12,009 nt of DNA from Treponema sp. (GTDB lineage Bacteria; Spirochaetota; Spirochaetia; Treponematales; Treponemataceae). The notes beneath the pieces were generated by a model that made no database searches, had not been told where the DNA came from, and saw nothing but the letters and a program-made list of their open reading frames with translations. This document shows, one piece after another, positions 1 through 7,184 of this stretch (positions within the stretch are counted from its first letter, which is position 1; the number at the start of each line of letters is the position of its first letter). The stretch spans positions 1 through 12,009 of the forward strand of contig JAFOTA010000142.1 in the NCBI GenBank assembly GCA_017421145.1, in the 5' to 3' direction. The translations under genes were made by a program, and so were the position numbers.

Positions 1-172
1 GAAAACATAATGTTGATTGAGGAAACGCTGTAATGGAGGGGAGGTTCGCGACAAGCAGGCATTTGTGCGGGCCGAACGAAGTGAGTGCAATACCTTATAC
101 CGCACACCCATGACTGATTGGCGCGGTTCTCACCGCAAATGAAAGCGTTTCCTCGTTTAGATTTACGTTTTC
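1..172 (+). ncRNA. Candidate 6S-like structured RNA (ssrS-like), 5' end possibly outside the window
   Basis: No protein gene fits here, but the plus strand folds into a long rod. Bases 19-28 (GAGGAAACGC) pair perfectly with 145-154 (GCGTTTCCTC), and the helix continues outward with interruptions to G1-C172. It includes three G-U wobbles (15-158, 13-160, 18-155) that are valid only on the plus strand. Bases 64-70 pair with 100-106 as an apical stem. Between these lies a large bubble whose 3' side holds a local hairpin (GCGGT, loop TCTC, ACCGC, 123-136). Bases 41-50 could instead pair with 122-131 (nine of ten positions including wobbles), closing the bubble. A long terminal stem, a central bubble with 3'-side hairpin, an apical stem and about 175-185 nt in total are the hallmarks of 6S RNA, the RNA-polymerase-binding regulator. 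The stretch GGTTCGCGACAAGCAGGC loosely resembles the same region of E. coli 6S. The architecture is seen; the family name is inferred. SRP, tmRNA and RNase P signatures are absent. Confidence 0.45.
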
Positions 173-222
173 CAAGTTTGTTTTAGATTTGCACTTGCCT
201 TCTACATGTCATTTAATAACCC

Positions 223-251
223 TTGTACAACAAAGCAAAACGTGATATAAT
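223..251 (+). promoter_or_regulatory. Sigma70-type promoter of the pta operon
   Basis: A -35 box TTGTAC (223-228) is followed after exactly 17 bases by a perfect -10 box TATAAT (246-251). A TG dinucleotide at 243-244 makes it an extended -10. Transcription should begin near 258-260, giving a leader of about 50 bases before the pta start codon. It is the only strong housekeeping promoter I can see in the window and probably drives pta and the three genes after it. Confidence 0.75.
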
Positions 252-259
252 AGAAGAAA

Positions 260-294
260 TCAGGAACTCCACCGTAAGCGCGGTCCGATCCTGA
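260..294 (+). promoter_or_regulatory. Nested stem-loop in the pta mRNA leader
   Basis: TCAGGA (260-265) can pair with TCCTGA (289-294). Inside it ACCG (271-274) pairs with CGGT (281-284) around a six-base loop. The structure starts almost at the predicted transcription start and ends four bases before the ribosome binding site GTGAGG (298-303). It may protect the 5' end of the transcript or tune translation. It matches no riboswitch class I recognise and has no U-run, so it is not an obvious attenuator. Confidence 0.4.
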
Positions 295-308
295 AAAGTG
301 AGGTTAAA

Positions 309-1343
309 ATGAATTTTGTTGAGGAAATGAAAAACAAGGCAAGGGAATATCAGAACTCTCTGGTACTCCCGGAAGGAACTGAAGAGCGCACAGTTGTTGC
401 GGCGGCAAAAATCGTTGAAGAAAAGCTTGCAAAATCTGTCACGCTTTTGGGAATCAAGTCGGAGGTGGAAAAAGTTGCCTCTGCAAAGGGAGTTTCTCTT
501 GAAGGCATCGAAATCGTCAATCCTGCTGAATCAGAATGGCTTGATGACTTCGGAAAAGAATATTACGAGCTTAGAAAAGACAAGATCAACAAAAAGACCG
601 GTCAGCCGGAAGTCACCCCGGAAAGCGCAAGGGAATACATCCTCAAGGATCCGCTCAGCTTCGGTGCAATGATGGTACGCCTCGGAAAAGCAGACGCAAT
701 GGTTTCAGGCGCACTTTCAGCAACGGCAGATCTTCTCAGGGCAGGACTCAAAATCATCAAGACGGCACCCGGGACAAGCACTGCATCTTCATGCTTTGTC
801 ATGGACACTCACGACAAGAAATGGGGAAAGGACGGCTACCTTATTTTCGCGGACTGTGCAGTAAACCCGGCACCTACGTCAGAACAGCTCGCAGATATCG
901 CGATTGACTCTGCAAAATCATGCAGGGATCTTCTTGGTGCAGAACCGGCGGTGTCAATGCTCTCATTCTCATCAAAAGGCTCAGGCGGAAAGCTTGATGA
1001 CGTGATCAAAGTTCAGGAAGCAGTAAGGCTCGCACATGAAAGGGCACCGGACCTTCTTCTTGACGGAGAACTTCAGGCAGACGCATCACTCATACCGGAA
1101 GTCACTGCAAAAAAAGCACCTGGCTCACCGATTACTGGAAAAGTCAACACTCTTGTTTTCCCAAGCCTTGAAGCAGGAAACATCGGTTACAAGCTTGTCC
1201 AGCGTTTTGCAGGAGCGGATGCATATGGACCGATCCTTCAGGGATTCGCAAAGCCTATTTCTGATTTGAGCCGCGGATGCACAAGCGATGAAATCGTCGT
1301 TACAAGCGCAATCACTCTGGTTCAGGCCGGAAAGAAAGCTTGA
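309..1343 (+). CDS. pta: Phosphate acetyltransferase
   Basis: Pta interconverts acetyl-CoA plus phosphate and acetyl phosphate plus CoA in the cytoplasm. With acetate kinase it makes ATP and acetate during fermentation. The 344-residue product is the short, single-domain PTA/PTB form without the N-terminal regulatory domains of E. coli Pta. Family signatures include the N-terminal LPEGTEERT (19-27), the central DPLSFGAMMVRLGKADAMVSG region (114-134), FADCAVNP (180-187), and the C-terminal active-site motif DLSRGCT (319-325). The Ser-Arg-Gly-Cys of that last motif corresponds to catalytic and CoA-binding residues in the Methanosarcina enzyme. The start at 309 has a good Shine-Dalgarno sequence (GTGAGG) five bases upstream and lies about 50 bases after a strong promoter. 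It is the first gene of the plus-strand operon; the next gene starts 16 bases after its stop. Acetate kinase is not in the window. Confidence 0.95.
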   Translation: MNFVEEMKNKAREYQNSLVLPEGTEERTVVAAAKIVEEKLAKSVTLLGIKSEVEKVASAKGVSLEGIEIVNPAESEWLDDFGKEYYELRKDKINKKTGQPEVTPESAREYILKDPLSFGAMMVRLGKADAMVSGALSATADLLRAGLKIIKTAPGTSTASSCFVMDTHDKKWGKDGYLIFADCAVNPAPTSEQLADIAIDSAKSCRDLLGAEPAVSMLSFSSKGSGGKLDDVIKVQEAVRLAHERAPDLLLDGELQADASLIPEVTAKKAPGSPITGKVNTLVFPSLEAGNIGYKLVQRFAGADAYGPILQGFAKPISDLSRGCTSDEIVVTSAITLVQAGKKA

Positions 1344-1359
1344 TTTTAAAGGGGCGGAA

Positions 1360-2616
1360 ATGCAGGCAGCACGAATTTTAAAAAAATCATCCTTGCATTT
1401 TTTCTGCCCCATGCTGTTCTTTTCCTTGATTTCATGCCAGACGGTCAAGCTCACACCCTCAGGGAACGTTCTTCCGGTTCAGGTTGCTGAAGAAATCCCC
1501 GTGGAGCAGGATGCGGTTGAAGAGCAGGTTCCGGACATCTTTCAGGACGGCTCAAAAATCGTAACTTCGGAAACGGCATTCGAGGAAAAGGACACGATTC
1601 TCCTGACTTTTGCAGGTGACCTCATGGCTCATCCGGCACTCTGGCAGAACGGAGAATTTGAAAGAATATACGAAGAGATTTCCGGCTATGTGAAAGAGAG
1701 CGCATTTTCTTTCGTAAACCTGGAGACCCCTTTGTGCGATACAAGGCCCTACTCAGGATATCCGGGTTTCAACATACACCATGAGTATGCTGATGCGGCG
1801 ATAGATGCAGGATTCAATGTCTTCAGCCTGACGAACAACCACACGAACGATCAGGGGCTTACTGGAATCAATTCAACGCGCGCATATTTTGAAAAAAAAG
1901 CGTATGAATCGAAGGACAGCGACAGAAGGATCTATCACGCAGGGCTAAAGGAAAAAAAGAACGGACCGCTCACATATCAGGTTCTGGAAAAAGACGGATG
2001 GACGATTCTTTTCGTTGCCGTGACAGAAATATTGAATTCGCAGAACTCCAGCAGCATGATAGATTATGTGCCGCCGTCAGTTTCCGCACGGAATGATTTT
2101 GTGTCAAAGATAAAGAAGCTCCGCAGTGAAAACCCCTGTGACCTTTTCGTAATCAGCATACACTGCAGCGAGCCTGAATATATCTTCGACCTTTCGTCAA
2201 GGCAGAAGGCTTGGTATGGGAGGCTTTTGGAAAACGGAGCCGACATAATCTGGGTTAACCATCCTCACGTGGCGAAAGATTGGGAGCTTTTTCCAGACAC
2301 ACAGAACGTTCCGAGAAAAATCGTTTTTTATTCGATGGGCAACTTCATAAGCAAGCATGAAACCAGGCGGAACACAGGCGAAGGATTCATGACCCAGATA
2401 AGGTTTGAAAAAACGGAGGACAACGGGATTGTCATAGATGAAATCAACCCTGTTCTCCTCACGACATATAGAACGAAAGACAACCATTATGTAATCAGAA
2501 AGTTGGATGATGATTTCATAAAGCGGCTTGAAACCGAAGACCCGGCTCAGGCTGATTTTTTCAGAGAGAGGAAAACATTTATGAAAAAGATTTCAGGGAA
2601 AGTACAATGGCAATAG
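1360..2616 (+). CDS. CapA-family (poly-gamma-glutamate synthesis type) lipoprotein
   Basis: This 418-residue protein belongs to the CapA/PGA_cap family of metallophosphoesterase-fold proteins, known from capsule poly-gamma-glutamate export. Motifs are clear: AGDLM (85-89), NLET (120-123), TNNHTNDQG (158-166), IHCSEPEY (267-274), NHPHV (300-304) and YSMGNFIS (324-331). The start at 1360 is chosen over an in-frame ATG at 1288 inside pta. It has AGGGG five bases upstream, and it places a lipoprotein signal at the N-terminus: KK at 8-9, a hydrophobic stretch, then LISC with the lipidated Cys at 26. The first 75 residues after the Cys are acidic and probably a linker. It is therefore a membrane-anchored, exported protein. 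No CapB or CapC partners are nearby, so a capsule role is not shown; a cell-wall or polysaccharide phosphoesterase role is equally possible. It overlaps the next gene by 10 bases. Confidence 0.9.
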   Translation: MQAARILKKSSLHFFCPMLFFSLISCQTVKLTPSGNVLPVQVAEEIPVEQDAVEEQVPDIFQDGSKIVTSETAFEEKDTILLTFAGDLMAHPALWQNGEFERIYEEISGYVKESAFSFVNLETPLCDTRPYSGYPGFNIHHEYADAAIDAGFNVFSLTNNHTNDQGLTGINSTRAYFEKKAYESKDSDRRIYHAGLKEKKNGPLTYQVLEKDGWTILFVAVTEILNSQNSSSMIDYVPPSVSARNDFVSKIKKLRSENPCDLFVISIHCSEPEYIFDLSSRQKAWYGRLLENGADIIWVNHPHVAKDWELFPDTQNVPRKIVFYSMGNFISKHETRRNTGEGFMTQIRFEKTEDNGIVIDEINPVLLTTYRTKDNHYVIRKLDDDFIKRLETEDPAQADFFRERKTFMKKISGKVQWQ

Positions 2617-5144
2617 ATTATAAGAACCTGCCTGTATATGCGCAGAAACAGAGGATTTTGGAAGCGCTTGAAAAAAATCAGGTGATAGTGGTGCAAAGCC
2701 CGACAGGAAGCGGAAAGACAACTCAGCTCCCGGTCATTCTTCATGAAGCCGGCTATTCGGAAAACGGAATCATCGCGGTGACTCAGCCACGAAGGATTGC
2801 GGCACTCAGCGTGAGCGAATTCATATCAAAGCAGCTCGGAACAAAATATCCGGGGCTTGTAGGATACAAATTCCGCTTTGAGGACAAGACCGACTCAACA
2901 ACAAAAATCAAGATAATGACCGACGGAATTCTCCTTCAGGAAATGAAGCTTGATCCATGGATGAGCAAGTATTCCGTGATCATGGTTGACGAAGCTCATG
3001 AAAGAAGCCTAAACATTGATTTTGTGCTGGGACTTTTAAAACGCATACTTTCCGAACGCAAGGATTTCAAGGTCATAGTCAGCTCGGCTACAATGAATGC
3101 GGAAGCTTTCAGTAAATATTTCGATGACTGCCCTATCGTAACAATAGAAACGCAGGTCTATCCAGTCACGATGATTTATGATCCCCCGTTGGTCGAAGCA
3201 AGCACTTCAAGCGAAAATGCAGTGGATGCTCTTCTTTCAAAAATCGAAAGCATAATCGACAGGGTTTTGGACAACAGGGAAAACGGCGACATACTCGTAT
3301 TCCTTCCGGGCGAAAAAATAATCAAGGATGCAATGCTCAGGCTACAGACATCAAGCTTCAGGAACAAAATCCACGTGATACCGCTTTACGGCAGGCTTCC
3401 AAAAGAAGAGCAGGAAAAAGTTTTCTCAAACCCACCGTTCGGTAAAAAGAAAGTCGTATTGAGTACGAACATAGCCGAAACGTCTGTCACTATAAACGGA
3501 ATCACGACGGTAATAGATTCAGGCCTTGCAAAGCTCAATTTCTACAGCCCGCGGACATTCACATCAAGCCTTATTGAAAGCAGGATAAGCAAAGCCTCTT
3601 GCAGCCAGCGCAGGGGAAGAGCCGGACGTACATGCCCTGGAACATGCTACAGGCTTTATCCACGTGAAGATTTTGAGACCCGCGAAGAGTTCACAACAGA
3701 AGAAATCTACCGCACGGATTTGAGCGAAGTGGTCCTAAGGATGGCCGAGCTTGGAATAACCGACTTTGAGAAATTCAATTTCATTTCTCCGCCTGGTCAC
3801 GAAGGACTTGTAGGAGCAGTAAACACGCTCAACATGCTCAAGGCACTTGAAAGCGACGGAACTTTGAGCAAAACCGGACGCCTTATGGTTGAATTTCCGC
3901 TTGAACCAAGGGTGAGCAGAATAATAGTCGAAAGCATACTCTACTATCCTTCCGTGCTTGAAGAAGTGATCATCGCATCTTCATTTTTGAGCGCGCAGTC
4001 ACCTTTCGTGCTTCCGGTCGGAGAAGAAACAGATGCAAGGCAGGCACACCACTCTTTCAGGGACATCCAGGGAGATTTCGTTTCATACATAAATCTTTTC
4101 AGAAAATACATGGACGCACCGAACAAGGAAAAATTCTGCAAGCGGTCTTATCTGGACGAAAAGGTCATGGCAGAAATACTTAACGTAAAGCTACAGCTGG
4201 AAGACATAGTTTCTTCAAGGCTCCAGATGCCTATAACGAGCGGCGGAAGCATAGACGACTATCTCTGCTGCATTGCTTCGGGAATGATCCAGTTCGTCTG
4301 CATGAGGGAAGGACGTGAGACATACAGAACGCTGACCGCAGAGCACATCACGATACATCCGGGATCTTCCATGTTCAGGATGAATCCGCTCTACATCGTC
4401 GCAGGGGAAATAGTAAAGACAAGCCGCATGTTTGCAATGAGCGTTTCTCCGCTTACAAAAAATCTGCTCGACAAAATCTACCCGGGGCTTGAAGGACAGC
4501 TTTCGTCACTCAGCAGAAAAGGCGGCAAAAACAAAAAAGAAGAAGGCGAAAAAAGCGGAAAAGAAAAGCATGTCAGCGAAAATGCAATCTATTTCGGAGG
4601 GCAAAAATTCGAATACGAAAAGGTCAAGGGAAAGAAAACCATCGTACTGCCTTTGGAAAAACTCAAAAAAGCGGCTGCAGCAGAAGAAAATCTTCCGCAC
4701 GAGCTTGAAAATGTCCATGCAACGGTCATGGTAAGGGGAAACAATCCCCTTCTGATAAACGAAAAACTGAGCCTCATCTTCAGCGTGGTAAAGAACCTGA
4801 ACCTTGAACCGCTTACAGAAAAACAGTGGGCAAGGAACATGAACCTGTACATAAAAGATGAGACATGCGGAAAAGAAAACCTCGAAAGCCTTATTTCAAA
4901 CCTTGGCGCAATAATGAGAATAACCACGGCAAAAAGATCGTCCAAGGAATTCGGCTTCATCTGTCTTTTTACTGACGGATGCGGAACATACTGGTTCAAG
5001 GTTTCAAGGGGATTCTCAACCGCACAGAACGAAAGCCTTTCTTCGCTCGAAAAACTGATCGACGACACCAAGGATGCGGAGCTTGGACCTGCAGAAAAAG
5101 AAAAGATCAACATGATATACCGCATGGTAAATTCATTGTACTAA
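2607..5144 (+). CDS. hrpA: DEAH-box ATP-dependent RNA helicase, HrpA type, with an unassigned C-terminal domain
   Basis: This is an 845-residue superfamily 2 helicase. Motifs in order: Walker A TGSGKTTQ (33-40), TQPRR (59-63), DEAH (128-131), SAT (160-162), STNIAETSVTING (286-298) and QRRGRAGR (334-341). These are followed by an HA2-like helical region (about 370-530, containing FPLEPRVS at 430-437) and an OB-like domain (about 550-620, with HPGSSMF at 584-590). HrpA-type enzymes unwind or remodel RNA and in E. coli act on stalled ribosomes and mRNA processing. E. coli HrpA is near 1,300 residues and has a long C-terminal extension that is missing here. Instead, after a Lys/Glu-rich linker (637-656), residues 660-845 form a region I do not recognise. 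The ATG at 2607 overlaps the CapA-like gene by 10 bases, with AGGGAAAG upstream, suggesting translational coupling. Confidence 0.93.
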   Translation: MAIDYKNLPVYAQKQRILEALEKNQVIVVQSPTGSGKTTQLPVILHEAGYSENGIIAVTQPRRIAALSVSEFISKQLGTKYPGLVGYKFRFEDKTDSTTKIKIMTDGILLQEMKLDPWMSKYSVIMVDEAHERSLNIDFVLGLLKRILSERKDFKVIVSSATMNAEAFSKYFDDCPIVTIETQVYPVTMIYDPPLVEASTSSENAVDALLSKIESIIDRVLDNRENGDILVFLPGEKIIKDAMLRLQTSSFRNKIHVIPLYGRLPKEEQEKVFSNPPFGKKKVVLSTNIAETSVTINGITTVIDSGLAKLNFYSPRTFTSSLIESRISKASCSQRRGRAGRTCPGTCYRLYPREDFETREEFTTEEIYRTDLSEVVLRMAELGITDFEKFNFISPPGHEGLVGAVNTLNMLKALESDGTLSKTGRLMVEFPLEPRVSRIIVESILYYPSVLEEVIIASSFLSAQSPFVLPVGEETDARQAHHSFRDIQGDFVSYINLFRKYMDAPNKEKFCKRSYLDEKVMAEILNVKLQLEDIVSSRLQMPITSGGSIDDYLCCIASGMIQFVCMREGRETYRTLTAEHITIHPGSSMFRMNPLYIVAGEIVKTSRMFAMSVSPLTKNLLDKIYPGLEGQLSSLSRKGGKNKKEEGEKSGKEKHVSENAIYFGGQKFEYEKVKGKKTIVLPLEKLKKAAAAEENLPHELENVHATVMVRGNNPLLINEKLSLIFSVVKNLNLEPLTEKQWARNMNLYIKDETCGKENLESLISNLGAIMRITTAKRSSKEFGFICLFTDGCGTYWFKVSRGFSTAQNESLSSLEKLIDDTKDAELGPAEKEKINMIYRMVNSLY

Positions 5145-5167
5145 GGAACCAGCTTCAGGAGATTAAG

Positions 5168-5542
5168 ATGACTGAAAAAGAAATGGACTTGTTTTTCATG
5201 CAGACTCTTGAAAAAATCCTTTCTGACATGAAGGGATGCCTGGAGTACATAAAGGACGAACCCGGTGAAATCTATGACGAAATCCGCGAAGGATACGGTT
5301 ATGAAATTGAAGAGCTTTCCGGCATAATAGAAAGCATAGGCTCCATCGCTGACCTTGCGGAAAAAGACGAAGAAACGATCGGCGCTGTATATGACTATCT
5401 TGAAGGATGGTACGACAATTTCGTGATTGCAAGCGGAGGAAAACAGCAGGAAGAAGACCTTAAAGAATATGAAATCCTTTCGGAGCTGATGGCACTGTTC
5501 TTCGATGAAGATGAAGATGAAGACGAAGATGAGGAAAATTAA
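5168..5542 (+). CDS. Small acidic protein of unknown function
   Basis: The 124-residue product is strongly acidic and predicted to be mostly helical. It ends in an Asp/Glu run (DEDEDEDEDEEN, 113-124) encoded by imperfect GATGAA hexamers. No signal peptide, membrane segment or metal-binding motif is visible, so it should be cytoplasmic. The start at 5168 has CAGGAG six bases upstream. An in-frame longer start at 4979 would lie deep inside the helicase gene and is rejected. It begins 23 bases after the helicase stop and is the last gene of the plus-strand set. Such acidic proteins often act as nucleic-acid mimics or bind basic partners, and the basic linker of the helicase is an obvious candidate; that is inference only. 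I do not recognise the family. Confidence 0.8.
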   Translation: MTEKEMDLFFMQTLEKILSDMKGCLEYIKDEPGEIYDEIREGYGYEIEELSGIIESIGSIADLAEKDEETIGAVYDYLEGWYDNFVIASGGKQQEEDLKEYEILSELMALFFDEDEDEDEDEEN

Positions 5543-5547
5543 AATCA

Positions 5548-5608
5548 CCGTGCCGGCGGTATGCTGAAAAAGCTTTATGACCGCATCCAAAACGGATCAA
5601 AGGCACGG
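5548..5608 (-). terminator. Multi-branched inverted repeat between converging genes, possible terminator
   Basis: CCGTGCC (5548-5554) pairs with GGCACGG (5602-5608). Inside are two smaller helices: GCGGT (5556-5560) with ACCGC (5580-5584), and ATCC (5585-5588) with GGAT (5594-5597). On the minus strand the outer stem is followed by TGATTTTAATTTT, which is T-rich enough to act as a terminator for the HEAT gene ending at 5628. On the plus strand there is no U-run, so termination of the pta operon here would not be a classical intrinsic one. Confidence 0.4.
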
Positions 5609-5627
5609 ATGACCTGTTTACCTTATA

Positions 5628-7124
5628 TCAGTTTCCCAGGATTTTCTTTGCCTTCAATGCATTTGCGTTGTTGGCAGGCTTTTTTCCGTCCGGGGTTTCT
5701 TCGGCAAGTGAAGCAAGATCCTGTACGGCCTGTGTCGCGCTTGAATACTTTCCCCTTGCATACATGTCAAGTCCCGTTCCCTGAGTGGCTACATCCTTGC
5801 TTGCAAGATAAAGCGAGCAGATTTCACCGAATTCAGACCTGTTGTATTTTGCGAATTCCTTTCCGAGTGCATAGCGGAGGTTTTTCTGCTTGTCGTTCTT
5901 GAGAGTCTCCTTTGCAAGCTCTATGATTTCCTGAACGCCGGCCGTATTGTTTTCAAGAAGAGCAGCGGCAACCTTTGACTTTATGCCGTCACCAGTCTTT
6001 TTGTCAGTGATCAATGAGACAAGATATTCGTTTCCTTCTGCAGTGTTGAGCTTTGCGAGCACCTTGTAGATTTTCTCCTTTACGACGGTCTCCTCTTTAT
6101 GCTTGCAGTGGTAGATCAGGTCTTTTGAAAGAGATGTGATGCCGTGCTTTTCGATTACGTTTATGGCTTCCATACGGACACGCCACACGTCATCCTTAAG
6201 AGCCTGCTTGATCACCGTCTGCACGATCGGATCAGTGAAATTTGAAAGACCGCGCACTACATATTCACGGAGCTTCGGATTTTCGTCCTCAAAAAGATCG
6301 ACCAGAATATCAACCGCCTCTTTTCTTCCCATTGAACCGATTGCCTCAGCCGCGTAGGAGCGCACGTAGACATCTTCATCCTCATCCTGGGCGATTTCGG
6401 CAAGTATGTCCCAAGTGTCGTCTGCATGGATTTTTCCGAGAACCTTTATGAGCGACTGACGCTGTGCCGTGGTCAGATCATCCTTTGAAAGATATTCAGT
6501 AAGATACAGCGCTTCCTCATCTCCGCCGATTTCTCCAAGGCAGTCCAATGCTTCGTTGAAATAGCCAAGGTCATCCTTTTCAAGAAGCTCCACTACGGCT
6601 GCAATTGCATCGCTTGACTTTACGGCAGAAACATATTTGAAGCATGCCACTACGGTGTCATGACGCTGCTCAAAAGGGTCGTTCAGCGTTTCGACGGCAA
6701 AATCCTCAAGGCACGGATCCTTGGTCATGGCAAAATATGCAAGGATTTTCTCGCGGATTTTCTGGCTCTTCGTTTCCTGGAACAAGTCATACGCCTCTTC
6801 CTTAAAACGGTAGTCCTCCTCGCTCGTCAATGAATCAAGGAGATTTCCTATCTCTTCCGTCATTCCGTAAGTGAAAATTTCCCTGGTATCTTCCTCGTAT
6901 GATTCGGTTGCGTTCAGCGGATTCTTGTCCTTTGAAGAAGCGATCTGCTCGGATGTTGCGGCCGCAGGTCTCTTGGAATTAGGCCAGACCTTTTCCTTTT
7001 TTACGTATTTTGAAGAAACGGAACTCTCCTGACCGGCATCAGATTCAGCCTGTTCTGCAGGAGCCTTGGCAAAAACCAGTGCAGATGCCATGAAAACCGT
7101 AAAAACACAAAGAAAACGCTTCAT
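5628..7124 (-). CDS. Secreted HEAT-repeat protein
   Basis: The 498-residue protein begins with a type I signal peptide (KR at 2-3, hydrophobic 4-18, likely cleavage after VFA at 19), so it should be periplasmic. Residues 20-75 are low-complexity and charged. From about 85 to 450 it is a series of helical pairs of about 30-37 residues typical of HEAT/PBS-lyase-like repeats. Examples are EALDCLGEIGGDEEAL (191-206), VRSYAAEAIGSMGRKEAV (254-271) and LREYVVRGLSNFTDP (285-299). Such repeats form a solenoid that binds other proteins; no catalytic motif is visible. The start at 7124 has AGGGGG about five bases upstream. It is the last gene of the minus-strand series, 60 bases after tgt. The family is common in treponemes as hypothetical proteins; the partner is unknown. 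Confidence 0.88.
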   Translation of the reverse strand: MKRFLCVFTVFMASALVFAKAPAEQAESDAGQESSVSSKYVKKEKVWPNSKRPAAATSEQIASSKDKNPLNATESYEEDTREIFTYGMTEEIGNLLDSLTSEEDYRFKEEAYDLFQETKSQKIREKILAYFAMTKDPCLEDFAVETLNDPFEQRHDTVVACFKYVSAVKSSDAIAAVVELLEKDDLGYFNEALDCLGEIGGDEEALYLTEYLSKDDLTTAQRQSLIKVLGKIHADDTWDILAEIAQDEDEDVYVRSYAAEAIGSMGRKEAVDILVDLFEDENPKLREYVVRGLSNFTDPIVQTVIKQALKDDVWRVRMEAINVIEKHGITSLSKDLIYHCKHKEETVVKEKIYKVLAKLNTAEGNEYLVSLITDKKTGDGIKSKVAAALLENNTAGVQEIIELAKETLKNDKQKNLRYALGKEFAKYNRSEFGEICSLYLASKDVATQGTGLDMYARGKYSSATQAVQDLASLAEETPDGKKPANNANALKAKKILGN

Positions 7125-7134
7125 TTTTCCCCCT

Positions 7135-7178
7135 GAAACCCGGATATAGGCATAAAAAGCCCTTTTCTCCCGGATTTC
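7135..7178 (-). promoter_or_regulatory. Stem-loop in the leader of the HEAT-repeat gene
   Basis: Read on the minus strand, GAAATCCGG (7178-7170) pairs with CCGGGTTTC (7143-7135) over nine positions including one U-G. A small inner GGC/GCC hairpin lies in the loop. It sits between the tgt stop (7185) and the ribosome binding site of the HEAT gene (about 7129-7134). It could limit read-through translation from tgt, protect the message, or partly terminate transcription. There is no long U-run after it. Confidence 0.3.
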
Positions 7179-7184
7179 AATTAC

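Noticed and set aside
1..172. Identification of the structured RNA as SRP RNA, tmRNA or RNase P RNA
   Set aside because: The SRP tip-loop (GGAAG...AGCAGCC type), the tmRNA tRNA-like 3' end and the RNase P GAGGAAAGTCC/ACAGAAA cores are not present; only GAGGAAA is shared by chance.
1288..1359. Upstream ATG at 1288 as the CapA-like gene start
   Set aside because: It lies inside pta, has no Shine-Dalgarno sequence and would bury the lipoprotein signal; 1360 has AGGGG at proper spacing.
4589..5125. 178-residue open frame antisense to the helicase C-terminus
   Set aside because: Phe/Ser-rich shadow of a Lys/Glu-rich coding region, no ribosome binding site or recognisable domain.
4979..5167. Longer in-frame start for the small acidic protein
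   Set aside because: It would overlap the helicase gene by 166 bases in another frame; the ATG at 5168 has a good CAGGAG and begins the acidic helical protein.
5141..5590. 149-residue open frame antisense to the small acidic protein
   Set aside because: A hydrophobic Phe/Ile-rich shadow produced by the GAA/GAT-rich acidic gene; no signal or start context supports it.
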